DNA of 64,000 nt from CAVPXC01 sp963709505 (GCA_963709505.1 CAVPXC010000032.1:88590-152589), one strand, 5' to 3'; numbered from the stretch's first letter, positions 11,133 through 19,967 are shown. Translations and numbers: made by a program. Notes: generated by a model from the sequence alone, not told the origin.

Positions 11133-11372
11133 TGCGCGTGGGTCGAGTAGGGTCTGGCGGCGTCTTGCTAGCGGTCAACTTAGGCACCCACAACTTCCAG
11201 CTACCGAGACTCGCCGCCAGACCCGTATCGAGACCCGCTGATTCTCGACGTGGTGACCAACTCGAAGAGGTCTCGATACGGTCCTGGCGGCGAAGTCTCG
11301 GCTGATGTGGGCCGTCCGTAAGCACTGAGCACTTCGGTACTACGCCGCCAGGACCTACTCGACCAACGTGCT
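11133..11372. repeat. Composite GGTCGAGTAGG/CTGGCGGCG repeat block
   Basis: The pyrB-pyrD gap holds at least three copies, in both orientations, of a core containing GGTCGAGTAGG, GTCTGGCGGCG and CGTATCGAGACC. Copies begin near 11142, 11270 and 11333. The same core appears at 7240-7350. I see no ORF in it, and it looks like a palindromic repeat array. Confidence 0.7.
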
Positions 11373-11405
11373 CCGGATTCTAAAACAAAAAGTCACTGCT
11401 CACCC

Positions 11406-12407
11406 ATGCACCTAACCTGTGATTTCCTAACCTTCCAATTGCACTCGCCCTTGGTGTTGGCATCCGGGATTATCGGCACGAGTGCGACACTTATGGCGCG
11501 TGCGGCTCGGGCAGGCGCGGGGATGGTGACGGCCAAGAGCTGCGGCCCGACGCCGCGGCTCGGGCATCCCAATCCCGTGGCGCTGGACTGGGGCGGCGGT
11601 CTGATCAACGCGATTGGCTTGACCAACCCCGGCGCCGAGCATGAGGCTGAGCTGTTGGCGGAAACGAAGCGCATCTTGCAGCCGTTGGGCGTGCCGTTGA
11701 TTGCTAGCATTTTCGCCGGCACGGTGCAGGAATTTGGCGAAGTGGCGGCAATCGTGGCCCGGGCCGAGCCCGACCTGATTGAGGTGAATATCTCCTGCCC
11801 CAACGTCGGCGACGAGTTCGGCACGCCTTTCGCCGGTTCGCCGGAGAGCGCAGCCGCTGTGACCGAGTTGGTGCGGCGGGCGGTCAGGATCCCGATCAGC
11901 GTCAAGCTCGCGCCTAACGTGCCGGACATCGCCCGCATTGCCGCGGCTGTGGCCGAGGCCGGCGCGGATGCCATTACCGCGGTCAATACTCTGCCCGGCA
12001 TGGTCATCGACGCCGACTCGGGTCTGCCGGTGTTGTCCAACCGGGTGGGCGGCATCAGCGGGCCGGCGCTGAAGCCGATCGCTCTGCGCTGCGTCTACGA
12101 GATCGCCCAGCGCGTGAGCGTGCCGATCATCGGCACCGGCGGCGTGACCACCGGCCGGGACGCGGCCGAGATGCTCATGGCCGGCGCGACCGTGGTTGGC
12201 GTCGGTTCGGCGGTGTGGTATCGCGGTGTGGATGCCTTTCAACAGATCAACGAGGAGTTGGCGGTGTCAATGATGCAACAGGGCGTCGTATCGGTGGCGA
12301 CGCTACGTGGCCGCGCGTTTAGACGGGACCAGTCTATTGCTTCATCTGAGCCGCGTGACAGAGAATTAGCCTGCCGCAAGCCGCAGGGCTTCAGCCCTGG
12401 CGGGTAG
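11406..12407 (+). CDS. pyrD: Dihydroorotate dehydrogenase, class 1B catalytic subunit; 3' end altered by an IS
   Basis: PyrD oxidises dihydroorotate to orotate. Visible motifs are ASGIIGTS, VTAKSCGPTPRLGHPNP, IEVNISCPNVG, KLAPNV and the FMN-phosphate site IGTGGVTTGRDAAEMLMAGA. The last codons (after SSEPRD, residue 318) run into the left end of the IS605-type element and stop at 12407. If the element (12360-14155) is removed, codon 318 is followed directly by TAG. The original protein therefore probably had 318 residues, and the present tail of about 15 residues is IS-encoded. The class 1B assignment agrees with pyrK downstream. Confidence 0.93.
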   Translation: MHLTCDFLTFQLHSPLVLASGIIGTSATLMARAARAGAGMVTAKSCGPTPRLGHPNPVALDWGGGLINAIGLTNPGAEHEAELLAETKRILQPLGVPLIASIFAGTVQEFGEVAAIVARAEPDLIEVNISCPNVGDEFGTPFAGSPESAAAVTELVRRAVRIPISVKLAPNVPDIARIAAAVAEAGADAITAVNTLPGMVIDADSGLPVLSNRVGGISGPALKPIALRCVYEIAQRVSVPIIGTGGVTTGRDAAEMLMAGATVVGVGSAVWYRGVDAFQQINEELAVSMMQQGVVSVATLRGRAFRRDQSIASSEPRDRELACRKPQGFSPGG

Positions 12408-12460
12408 GCGGGCTTTTCCCCGGCTTCCCGTGCCCGCAGCCCGGCACGGGCCAGGGTAGC
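12365..12460 (+). repeat. Left-end subterminal hairpins of the IS
   Basis: Two palindromes lie upstream of tnpA: AAGCCGCAGGGCTTCAGCCC and a GTGCCCG/CGGCAC-type stem. In IS200/IS605 elements such subterminal hairpins are bound by TnpA as single-stranded DNA. This role is assigned here by position. Confidence 0.55.
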
Positions 12461-12509
12461 CAGAGTCTCAGACTTGCACGGTTGTCAAAATAGTTGTACT
12501 TCGCAACAC

Positions 12510-12899
12510 ATGGAATACCAAAGGGACGAACACAGAGTACACCTAATCGTATACCATCTCATCTGGTGCCCGAAGCGGCGTAAACCAGTGTTGGTTGAAG
12601 AAGTAGCCAAGGATCTGCGATCTCTCATCGAGGCAAAGTGCGAAGAAAAGGGATGGGAGATTCTTGAGTTAGCTATCCAGCCAGACCATGTCCACTTGTT
12701 CCTGCGAGCTTGGCCCAGCGATGCAGCGGCCGACATCGTGCAAGAATGCAAAGGCGCTACTTCGAGAGAGCTTCGCAAAAAGCACAAGCACCTGCAACGA
12801 TTGCCATCACTCTGGACTCGTTCCTACTTTGCCAGTACCGCAAGCAACGTAAGTAGCGAGACCATCCAGAAGTACATCGCTGCCCAATCCAAACTATGA
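12510..12899 (+). CDS. tnpA: IS200-type Y1 (HUH) transposase TnpA
   Basis: A single-strand-specific transposase of about 129 residues. It has VYHLIWCPKRRKPVL at the N-terminus, the HUH motif in IQPDHVHLFL, and the probable catalytic tyrosine in ETIQKYIAAQ near the C-terminus. I prefer the ATG at 12510 (MEYQRDEHRVHL), because the 12 residues before it do not fit the family. The stop overlaps the tnpB start in ATGA. All catalytic features are present, so it may be active. Confidence 0.92.
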   Translation: MEYQRDEHRVHLIVYHLIWCPKRRKPVLVEEVAKDLRSLIEAKCEEKGWEILELAIQPDHVHLFLRAWPSDAAADIVQECKGATSRELRKKHKHLQRLPSLWTRSYFASTASNVSSETIQKYIAAQSKL

Positions 12900-14113
12900 T
12901 CACCACGCAGACGCTTCCCTACCGGGGCAGTAAAGCCCTGGCCGATGAACTGAATAAGGAAAGCGCCAGGCACTACAACGCGACGCTTTCCAACCATTGG
13001 CGCACCTTCCGCAAGAAGGGCGTTTGGCTTTCCGAAAAGTCGGCCTACCGCTGGGAGGACTACCAGTCGGGCGGCACGATCCTACACGCGCATAGCCGGG
13101 ATGCGGCCCAGCAGGCGTTCTATCGGTCGTGCAAGACGGCGAGAACCCTCAAGCGGAACGGGAACAGCGAGGCTCGATATCCCAAGTACCGCCGAGGCTT
13201 TCGTACCACGATCTGGAAGAACACTGGCATCAGGCGCAGTGGAAGCGCCCTGCTACTGGCTCGAGCTCGGGGCCTGGCACCGCTCACGGTGTCGATACCG
13301 ACAGACTGGGAGACCTGTCGGGTTTTGGAAGCCCGGCTTGTGTTCGACAAGAAGTCCTACAAGTACACCTGGCACATGGTGCTCGAAGATGGTCTTGTTC
13401 CGCCAGCCGCGCCGGGAGACCGGGTGCTGGCGGTAGACATGGGCGAAATCCATCCGTCCGTCATAGCGGACACCGAGCAAGCCCTGGTGCTCTCCTGCCG
13501 GGCGCTGAGGGCTTGTAAGCAGTACGGGAACAAGCGCCGGTCGGAACTCGCTTCTTTGCGGGATCGGAAGAAGCGCGGGTCGGCCAACCGGAAGCGCATC
13601 CAGAAACGCATGAACCGTTTCAAGGCCCAACAGGAACGCCGCGAAAAGGACATCCTGCACAAAGTCTCGCGCGCCGTGGTCGATCATGCAGTGGCCCGGC
13701 GTGCAGGCAAAATCGTCATCGGCGACGTGCGGGACGTGGCCGATGGCGTCAACCTGGGACACCGAACGAACCAGAAGGTGTCTGGCTGGTCGCATGGGCG
13801 GCTGCGCCAGTACATCACGTACAAGGCCGAGCATGTCGGGATCGAGGTCGTGCTGCAGGATGAGCACTACACGACCCAGACATGCCCCGCGTGTGGGCAA
13901 AGGCAAAAGCCCAGCGGACGCATCTATCGATGCGCGGCTTGCGGTGGCGTGTTTCACCGGGACGTCGTCGGCGCAGTCAACATCTTGTCTGCGCATATCT
14001 ACGGCGAACCTGGTCATATCGCTCCACCTTCTCCAATGTATCGCAGGCCGTTTCTTCGTGAAACGCTGCGTAGTCGGGCCGACACCCCGGACCTGGCCAG
14101 GGCGCCTCATTAG
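12896..14113 (+). CDS. tnpB: TnpB, RuvC-type RNA-guided nuclease of IS605
   Basis: A protein of 405 residues with an N-terminal helix-turn-helix-like region, a central VLAVDMGEIHPSVIAD (first RuvC aspartate), KIVIGDVRDVADG at the second RuvC position, the zinc ribbon TCPACG...YRCAACG, and HRDVVGAVNIL (last RuvC aspartate). TnpB proteins use an RNA from the element's right end to cut DNA at excised sites. The usual glutamate of the second motif is absent (G-D instead). A candidate replacement is the glutamate in QDEHYTTQTCPACG, as proposed for TnpB/Fanzor relatives with a rearranged active site. Start is the ATG at 12896. Confidence 0.92.
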   Translation: MITTQTLPYRGSKALADELNKESARHYNATLSNHWRTFRKKGVWLSEKSAYRWEDYQSGGTILHAHSRDAAQQAFYRSCKTARTLKRNGNSEARYPKYRRGFRTTIWKNTGIRRSGSALLLARARGLAPLTVSIPTDWETCRVLEARLVFDKKSYKYTWHMVLEDGLVPPAAPGDRVLAVDMGEIHPSVIADTEQALVLSCRALRACKQYGNKRRSELASLRDRKKRGSANRKRIQKRMNRFKAQQERREKDILHKVSRAVVDHAVARRAGKIVIGDVRDVADGVNLGHRTNQKVSGWSHGRLRQYITYKAEHVGIEVVLQDEHYTTQTCPACGQRQKPSGRIYRCAACGGVFHRDVVGAVNILSAHIYGEPGHIAPPSPMYRRPFLRETLRSRADTPDLARAPH

Positions 14114-14155
14114 CTCCCTGGAAGCCGCTGGGCTTCAGCCCATGCGGAGTGTCAC
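14010..14155 (+). ncRNA. Putative omega/reRNA region at the IS right end
   Basis: In TnpB elements the guide RNA scaffold overlaps the 3' end of tnpB and ends at the right element boundary. Here that region contains the stem GAAGCCGCTGGGCTTC and ends GCGGAGTGTCAC, with TAGAATGGCAGG as the adjacent would-be guide. This is inferred only by position and hairpin content. Confidence 0.35.
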
Positions 14156-14174
14156 TAGAATGGCAGGAGGACTT

Positions 14175-14912
14175 GTGCTGCCGCAAGCGATGCAGATCGT
14201 TGAAACCAGAGTTGAGAATGCCATAACCAGAACCTTCGTGCTGGACGGTGCACTGGATGCCATGCCGGGTCAGTTCGTGATGGCCTGGTTGCCAGGCGTG
14301 GACGAGAAACCGTTCAGCCTGGCCGGCGCCAACCCGGTAACGCTGACCGTAGCGGCTGTTGGCCCGTTTAGCCGTGCGCTGCACAGCTTGGCTGTGGGCG
14401 AGCGCATGTGGGTGCGCGGGCCGTTGGGCAAAGGCTACGCGCTGCCGGTGAAACGCGGCTCTTGCCTGCTGATCGGCGGCGGCTACGGCGTGGCCCCGCT
14501 CAAGTTCCTGGCTGAGCGACTGCTGCAAGCAGGCCGGCCTGTATCCATGATCATCGGCGCACGCCGCGCGGAGCAACTCCTGCTGACCCAGCCTATCCTG
14601 GACCTGGGCATCCACCTGTGGCTGACCACCGAGGATGGCTCGGCCGGCCTGCGGGGCCTGGTCACCGACGCCATGAAACCGGCGTTGAACGACATGCCGG
14701 GCGGCCAGCCAGCCATGGTTTATGCCTGTGGCCCGACTGGTATGCTGCAAGCGTTGGCGGTTCGCTGTGCTGCCTTGGACCTGCCAGCGCAAGTCTCCTG
14801 GGAAGCGCACATGCGCTGTGGCATCGGTTTGTGCGGCAGCTGCGAGGTCGGTAACGGCTGGCTGACCTGCCTCGACGGACCGGTGTTTCCGTTTGATCCA
14901 TCGAATATCTAA
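14175..14912 (+). CDS. pyrK: Dihydroorotate dehydrogenase electron-transfer subunit
   Basis: PyrK carries FAD and a 2Fe-2S cluster and passes electrons from PyrD to NAD. It has the ferredoxin-reductase-like fold with EKPFSLAG, LIGGGYGVAPLKFLAE (nucleotide binding), VYACGPTGML, and cluster cysteines in MRCGIGLCGSCEVG plus the Cys in WLTCLDGPVF. I choose the GTG at 14175 because GGAGG ends 4 nt before it; ATGs at 14160 and 14190 are alternatives. It now sits 20 bp after the IS right end, which separates it from its partner pyrD. Expression may depend on read-through from the IS. Confidence 0.92.
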   Translation: MLPQAMQIVETRVENAITRTFVLDGALDAMPGQFVMAWLPGVDEKPFSLAGANPVTLTVAAVGPFSRALHSLAVGERMWVRGPLGKGYALPVKRGSCLLIGGGYGVAPLKFLAERLLQAGRPVSMIIGARRAEQLLLTQPILDLGIHLWLTTEDGSAGLRGLVTDAMKPALNDMPGGQPAMVYACGPTGMLQALAVRCAALDLPAQVSWEAHMRCGIGLCGSCEVGNGWLTCLDGPVFPFDPSNI

Positions 14913-14927
14913 GGAAATGAGACTAAC

Positions 14928-16422
14928 TTGAATTCTTCACTCGACTCGAATGACGCCGAAATCCATCCCTCAGGGCCCGATCTAACGATCGATCAGTTGC
15001 CCGAACGCCTGCGTGAGGCGGTCGCGCGCGCTGGCTGGACGACGCTCATGCCCGTTCAAGCACGGGCTATTCCCTACTTGCTCGACCGCAAGGACATGAT
15101 GATCCAGGCCCGCACCGGCAGCGGCAAGACCGGCGCGTTCTTATTGCCAATGTTGGAGCGCCTTGACCCCGAACGACGCCAGTGCCAGGCGCTGGTTCTC
15201 GTGCCCACACGTGAGCTTGCCCGGCAAGTTTGGCGCGAGGCCGAAATCATATGCGGCGCCGCGGGTCTGCGCACGGTTGCCGTCTATGGCGGCGTGGGCT
15301 ATGGCGATCAGAACGATGCGCTGCGTGATGGCGCGCACATTGTCGTCGGTACGCCGGGCCGCGTGCTCGATCACCTGCTCAGGCGCACGCTATCGCTCGA
15401 CCATCTGAGGATGCTGGTCTTCGACGAGGCCGATCGCATGATGTCGATGGGCTTCTACCCCGACATGATCCGCGTACAGCGCTATTTGCCCAACCGAGCC
15501 ATCCATTCCTGCATGTTTTCGGCGACTTTTCCATCCTATGTCATTAGGACCGCGCAGCAGTTCATGCGCGATCCGGAGTTCTTGACCCTCAGTAGCGACC
15601 ATGTCCATGTCACCGACACCGAGCACATCTTTTATATCGTGCCTGGCATGGACAAAGACCGCGCGCTAATCCGCTTGATCGAAGTCGAAAACCCGGCCTC
15701 GGCGATCATCTTCTGCAACACCAAAGTCAAAGTGCACTACGTGACCGTCGTGTTACAGCGTTTTGGCTACGACGCGGACGAGTTGAGCGCCGATCTATCG
15801 CAAAAGGATCGCGAGCTCGTCCTGGAACGGGTGCGCAAAGGGACGTTGCGCTTCTTGGTGGCGACCGACGTGGCCGCGCGTGGGCTAGACATTCCCGATC
15901 TGTCGCACGTGGTGCAATACGAGTTGCCCGAAGACATCGAAGGGTATATCCACCGCGCTGGGCGGACTGGCCGCGCGGGCGCGACCGGTGTCGCGATCTC
16001 GTTGGTGAGCCCGACGAGCGATTTGCTCTCAACCGCATCGCAAAGCATTACAGCATCGACATGCAAGAGCAGCCCTTGCCGAGCGATGCTGATGTCGAGG
16101 TCGTGGTTGCCGAACGGGTGACGGCCTTGCTGGAGGCACGTTTGCGCGAGCGCGACAAATTGCAGACCGAGCGCAGCCGGCGCCTGGTGCCACTCGCCCG
16201 CAGCCTGGCCGAAAACGAGGATGAGTCGGACATCATTGCGATGCTGCTGGACGACTACTACCAGCAGATGCTGCACGCGCCGGTGCCGCAGCCTACCAAC
16301 ACCCTACCAGTTGCGCAGCCGCGGCAGCCGGACCCGGACAGTGGCCGTCGCCGGAGCCCCTCGCCGGCGGTAGGACGTACAAAAGTCAATCGGTCCGGTC
16401 TTCGGCGACCGGACCGATTTGA
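14928..16422 (+). CDS. DEAD-box ATP-dependent RNA helicase (one frame break, 3' end uncertain)
   Basis: RNA helicase core with Q-motif region GWTTLMPVQARAIPYL, motif I ARTGSGKTGAF, Ia VPTRELARQ, II VFDEADRMM, III FSATF, and motif VI YIHRAGRTGRAG, preceded by VATDVAARGLDI. After SLVSP the frame shifts at about 16020-16024. Continuity into ALNRIAKHYSIDMQEQPLP fits insertion of one base (GATTTG to GATCTTG would do it). The C-terminal extension (about 120 residues, basic and proline-rich) is poorly conserved. Its frame stays open far past 16430 into the antisense of the next gene, so another indel is likely and the end given is approximate. Confidence 0.85.
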
Positions 16423-16477
16423 ATATGGCAATCTCGTTAAAGCAAAATCGGTCCGGTCGCCGAAGACCGGACCGATT
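16389..16477. terminator. Pair of mirror-image hairpins between convergent genes
   Basis: AATCGGTCCGGT...ACCGGACCGATT forms a hairpin at 16389-16420. Its exact reverse complement forms a second hairpin at 16446-16477. The two can also pair with each other. They lie between the helicase and the convergent hydrolase and probably act as bidirectional terminators. Confidence 0.75.
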
Positions 16478-16495
16478 ATTGGGGTGGGGAGTTTT

Positions 16496-17855
16496 TCAAT
16501 CTGGCCAACCCCACTCCGAAGCGAAACGCTGCACGTCGACGATCGTGATGCGTTGATCGCCGTCCACGTCAAAACGGGGGTCATAGGCTGGATCGCCAGG
16601 CTCGGTCTGCCAGGCGAGGGCCACGGCTTGAATATCCTGTGCATTCACCTGGCCATCGCAGGCTGCCGGCGCCACGTCGAAGTCGTAACAGGGCACGTCC
16701 AGCACCGGCAAGGTCAGGGACTGGTGCTCGTTGCCGGCCGTATCTCGGCTGCGGAGGACGTACTCAAATTGGCCGGCCGGCAGGCCGCTGTCCACATAGC
16801 TGCCGGTCATCGCGGGGGTGGCGATGAGCTGGCCGTTGGGGTTCGGGAGCTGGCGGCGGTAGATCGCGTAGCCAGCTAGCGGAGATACAGGATAGGGCTG
16901 CCAGGTCAGGCCGACCGTGCCGCCGCTGATGGCGACCTGGGCGCTGGCGTTGCGGGGTTCGGTGTTGCGGGCTGTGGCGGAGGTCAGCCGGCCCGCGGCC
17001 AGGTCGGCGGCCAGACCGTCACCGTGGATGTAGTAGAAATAGCCCGTGTCGCCTTGGAGGTAGTACTTGAGCCAGCTGACCGCGTAGCGACGCCAGATCT
17101 GGCGGCGGGCGTCGCTGGCGCCTCCGCAGGTGATCGTGCACAAGAAGTTGGTGGGGTCTTCGAAATCGCAATGGGTGGCACTGGCGACCACGTATTGGGC
17201 CTTTTGCGCGGCGACAGTGGGCGAGATACACTTGCTGGTAGCTGGCGCTGGCGTTGCAACTGCTGCCCGGCGCCGCAACCCAGGCTGAGGGCATGGTCAG
17301 ACCAGCGCCCAGCGCGTTCGGGTCGGCGCCCTGGCCTGGCACTGGGTCGAGCGGCATGATGGCCTTGATGCGGCTGTCCTGCCCGGCCGCGACCCAGGTC
17401 GCCATGCCGCCGGCCGAATGGCCCAGCACGCCGAAGCGGCTCACGTCGATTTGGTTGTGGAAGCGTGAGGCGGGGGCAACGTTTTCCGCCTCCATCCAGT
17501 CCAGTGCAGCGCTGATCTGAGCAGCCCAGGCGTCGAAATCGGGCGAGAGCGGGTTGGGAAAATCCACTGTCACGACGATGGTGCCGTGCGAGGCCAGGAA
17601 GGCGCCGTTGTTGGCGTGCTGCGCCCGTGTGCGGGCGAAGCCATGTCCCACCACCAGACCGGGAAACGGTCCGCCGGCTGCCATAACACCAGCGACGCCG
17701 GGGTAGAAAACGGTTGCGCCGAGCGATTGCAGGGTGAAGCTGAACTGATCGACCGGAAATGGTCCAGGCAGGCCAGGGTCGGGTGGGGTGCTTTGGGCAA
17801 GTCCTGGTGCGGGGACGATTGAGGCAGCAAGGAAGACGACAATCAATGCGCTCAT
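16496..17855 (-). CDS. Secreted alpha/beta hydrolase with fibronectin-like and dockerin-like domains (one frame break)
   Basis: The ATG at 17855 starts a signal peptide (MSALIVVFLAASIVPAPGLA). The hydrolase domain resembles the dienelactone-hydrolase / PET-hydrolase-like superfamily: ATVFYPG, GLVVGHGFARTR, nucleophile elbow GVLGHSAGGMATW, Asp region IMPLDPVPG and a His in ASATHCDF. After the catalytic domain come a fibronectin-type III-like stretch (VGLTWQPYPVSPLAGYAIYR) and two Ca-loop repeats (CDGQVNAQDIQAV; DVDGDQRITIVDVQRF). The frame breaks near 17226-17232, and one base less in TATCTCG gives a continuous protein of about 452 residues. Substrate unknown; an ester or polyester is a reasonable guess. 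Confidence 0.8.
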
Positions 17856-17872
17856 GACCTGTTTTGAAAATT

Positions 17873-17929
17873 CCCGAACAAGTTCGGGAGTCCTGCGTGC
17901 ACACCGGACTCCTCGACTTGTCGAGGAAT
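17873..17929. repeat. Two-hairpin dispersed repeat, copy 1
   Basis: CCCGAACAAGTTCGGG and CCTCGACTTGTCGAGG palindromes are spaced by about 22 bp, with AGTCC/GGACT flanks. The same pair occurs at 28756-28813 and 51769-51827. It lies just upstream of the hydrolase start, in the gap behind the acetyltransferase gene. Confidence 0.85.
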
Positions 17930-17931
17930 TC

Positions 17932-18468
17932 TCATCCATCGGGGTGCCGGCAGGCCGGCCCGGTGGCTGTCTTGTTTTCATGTATCGCCTCATCCGGTAA
18001 TATGAAGTTGGCGGCGTCAGGCCGCTCCTCCCAGTCGAGCTTGGCGTAGAAGCGGCGTTGATACGACTCCCTGTCGCGCATGTTGATCAGCGACAGCCGG
18101 GTACAGCCGCGTGCTTGGGCCTCTTGCTTGACGCTTTCCAGCAGCTGTGTGCCAATCCCCTGCCCGCGTGCCGCATCGTCAATAAATAGCTCGGAGACGA
18201 AACCCTCCGGACCGGGCATAAAAAGGTAAGGAAGCCAGTGAACGGCCACATAGCCGACGATTCGATCAGGCGCTGTCACGGCAACGAGGACCGTATGGCT
18301 GCCATCTGCGAGGCAAGAATTTAGATGTTTACCCACCCGTTGTTGGATGGCGTCCGTGGACAGCCCTTCGAAGTGGTGTTGAAAGGTGCCAAGGCGCACG
18401 ATCAAATCGGCGATGCCGCCGGCATCGTCGGGCTGTGCTGCGCGGATTTGCGGTGTGAAATCGGTCAT
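17932..18468 (-). CDS. GNAT-family N-acetyltransferase
   Basis: A GNAT protein of 178 residues. The acetyl-CoA loop is in ELFIDDAARGQGIGTQLLESV, and the region before it (IVGYVAVHWLPYLFMPGPEG) fits the beta4 strand. The final residues (KTATGPACRHPDG) run into a dispersed repeat and may not be original. The start ATG overlaps the stop of the methyltransferase gene (TGATG), so the two are translationally coupled. Substrate not predictable. Confidence 0.85.
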   Translation of the reverse strand: MTDFTPQIRAAQPDDAGGIADLIVRLGTFQHHFEGLSTDAIQQRVGKHLNSCLADGSHTVLVAVTAPDRIVGYVAVHWLPYLFMPGPEGFVSELFIDDAARGQGIGTQLLESVKQEAQARGCTRLSLINMRDRESYQRRFYAKLDWEERPDAANFILPDEAIHENKTATGPACRHPDG

Positions 18469-19250
18469 CAGATACCCTTTGGCTTGAGCGCACGCGTCGC
18501 TATGAACGTCGCGATGTGGCGATCCAGTACGAAGTCCAGCCAGCGATCCTCATAGAAGCCGGCGATCAGGAACCCCGCGTCGATCTGCCCGCCGATCTGG
18601 TCGTCCAGCGAGTGCCCGAATTCCATCGGCGAGCCTTCGTCGATCAGCCGTTGACGCTCTTCATCGCTCGTGCTGGTCAGGTCGGAGAAGGGGATGGCGT
18701 ATTTGACTTCCAGCACCCCCTCTTCGTCAGCCTTGCGGATGTCGAAGATGTACGTGACCGGGTTCAGGAAGCCGGCCAGGATGCTGCCGCCGGGCCGCAG
18801 TACACGAAACGCTTCCTGCCAAACCGGACGGATCTCCGGTACGAACAGATTGGAGACCGGGTGGACGATCAGGTCGAAGCTGGCGTCGGCGAAGACGGAC
18901 AGGTCGCGCATATCCCCCTCGACCGTACGGATGGCCAGATGATCGCGGCCGGCGACGTAGCGATCCTGAGCCAGCTGGCGGGGCGAGTTGTCGAAGACGG
19001 TGACCGTTGCGCCGGTCGCGGCTAGAACCGGTCCCTGCTGCCCGCCGCCCGATGCCAGGCAGAGCACGTCGACGCCGTGCAGGTCGGCAGGGAACCACGT
19101 GCGGGGCACAGGGATGGTCGGGGTCAGGATGATGTGCCATTCGCCGCGGCGGGCCGCCGCTGTCACTTCTGGGGTGACCGGGATCGACCACTCGCTTTTG
19201 TCTTCCACCGCCTTGTCCCAGGCAATGCGGTTGTGGGAGCGTACGTCCAA
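18468..19250 (-). CDS. Class I SAM-dependent methyltransferase
   Basis: Motif I is VDVLCLASGGGQQ, then TVFDNSPRQLAQD (acidic residue of strand beta2), the VEGDMRDLS region, and SFDLIVHPVSNLFVPEI before FRVLRPGGSILAG. This is the common Methyltransf_11-like layout. I choose the TTG at 19250 (MDVRSHNRIAWD), because GGAGG lies about 7 nt upstream; a GTG at 19277 is the alternative. It forms an apparent operon with the acetyltransferase genes on either side. Confidence 0.85.
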   Translation of the reverse strand: MDVRSHNRIAWDKAVEDKSEWSIPVTPEVTAAARRGEWHIILTPTIPVPRTWFPADLHGVDVLCLASGGGQQGPVLAATGATVTVFDNSPRQLAQDRYVAGRDHLAIRTVEGDMRDLSVFADASFDLIVHPVSNLFVPEIRPVWQEAFRVLRPGGSILAGFLNPVTYIFDIRKADEEGVLEVKYAIPFSDLTSTSDEERQRLIDEGSPMEFGHSLDDQIGGQIDAGFLIAGFYEDRWLDFVLDRHIATFIATRALKPKGI

Positions 19251-19279
19251 GTGGTTGCCTCCGATGGGTCTTAACACCC

Positions 19280-19873
19280 TTAGGGTCTTAAAACCCCAAG
19301 GGTTTGGTCGGCCTCGCGCCGCAGCAACGAGAAGAAGCGTAGGTCGTGATACTCTCCCTTGAAGAAGGCGTATTCTCTGAGGACCCCTTCTTCGGAGAAC
19401 CCGAGTTTGCGCAACAAGAAAGCGGATGCCTCGTTTTCTGGCATCACAAGGGCTTCAATTCGGTTGAGTTGCAGCGTTTCGAAGCCATAGGCCAGCATGG
19501 CCCGCAGCGCTTCGCTCATGTACCCTTGATGCCAATACTCCCGGCCTAGATCATAGCCGATCTCCGCTTTGAAGCCGGCGGCCTGGAAATGGAAGCCGCA
19601 CGTACCGACGAAGGCGCGGTCCTGTTTGCGCACGATTCCCCAGCGGATGGCCTGGCCGTGTTTGGTGCGCGCAGCCAGTCGCCGAACCATGGTTTCGGCA
19701 TCGGCTGGATCGGTCATCGTTCCCATGTCGTAGTACCGGGTCACCTCGTCGTCGCTAAAAATGGCGTAGAGGGCAGCGGCATCGCTGGGAACGATCTCGC
19801 GCAACAGCAGGCGCTCCGTTTCCAGCCGGGAAAAACTTTGGGCAGCAGTTGTGCCGGCTCGCCGAGTGCTCAT
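19280..19873 (-). CDS. RimJ/RimL-type N-acetyltransferase
   Basis: A GNAT protein of 197 residues of the RimJ/RimL type: LETERLLLREIVPSDAAALY at the start, YDLGREYWHQGYMSEALRAM for the acetyl-CoA site, and NRIEALVMPENEASAFLLRK, GFSEEGVLREY at the end. Family members acetylate ribosomal-protein N-termini, antibiotics or small amines, so the substrate cannot be fixed. It is first of a three-gene set read right to left (GNAT, methyltransferase, GNAT). Confidence 0.88.
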   Translation of the reverse strand: MSTRRAGTTAAQSFSRLETERLLLREIVPSDAAALYAIFSDDEVTRYYDMGTMTDPADAETMVRRLAARTKHGQAIRWGIVRKQDRAFVGTCGFHFQAAGFKAEIGYDLGREYWHQGYMSEALRAMLAYGFETLQLNRIEALVMPENEASAFLLRKLGFSEEGVLREYAFFKGEYHDLRFFSLLRREADQTLGVLRP

Positions 19874-19967
19874 CGGCTCGATCGCTGTTCTGTTGGGAGG
19901 GTCAGACAGTGCACTGTGCTTCTCATGAGGGTATTGTAACCCAGATCAACACCTAAGTCCACATGGC

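Larger units (their letters stand above)
12360..14155 (+). mobile_element. IS200/IS605-family element (tnpA + tnpB) between pyrD and pyrK
   Basis: The element contains a Y1 transposase overlapping tnpB by 4 bp. The left end shows hairpins (AAGCCGCAGGGCTTCAGCCC; GTGCCCGCAGCCCGGCAC) and the right end a GAAGCCGCTGGGCTTCAGCCC hairpin followed by GTGTCAC. Boundaries are inferred from the flanking CGTGAC (to 12359) and GTGTCAC (to 14155), not from a known empty site. As usual for this family there are no terminal inverted repeats or target duplication. Precise excision would restore a pyrD stop codon and bring pyrK next to it. Confidence 0.8.
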
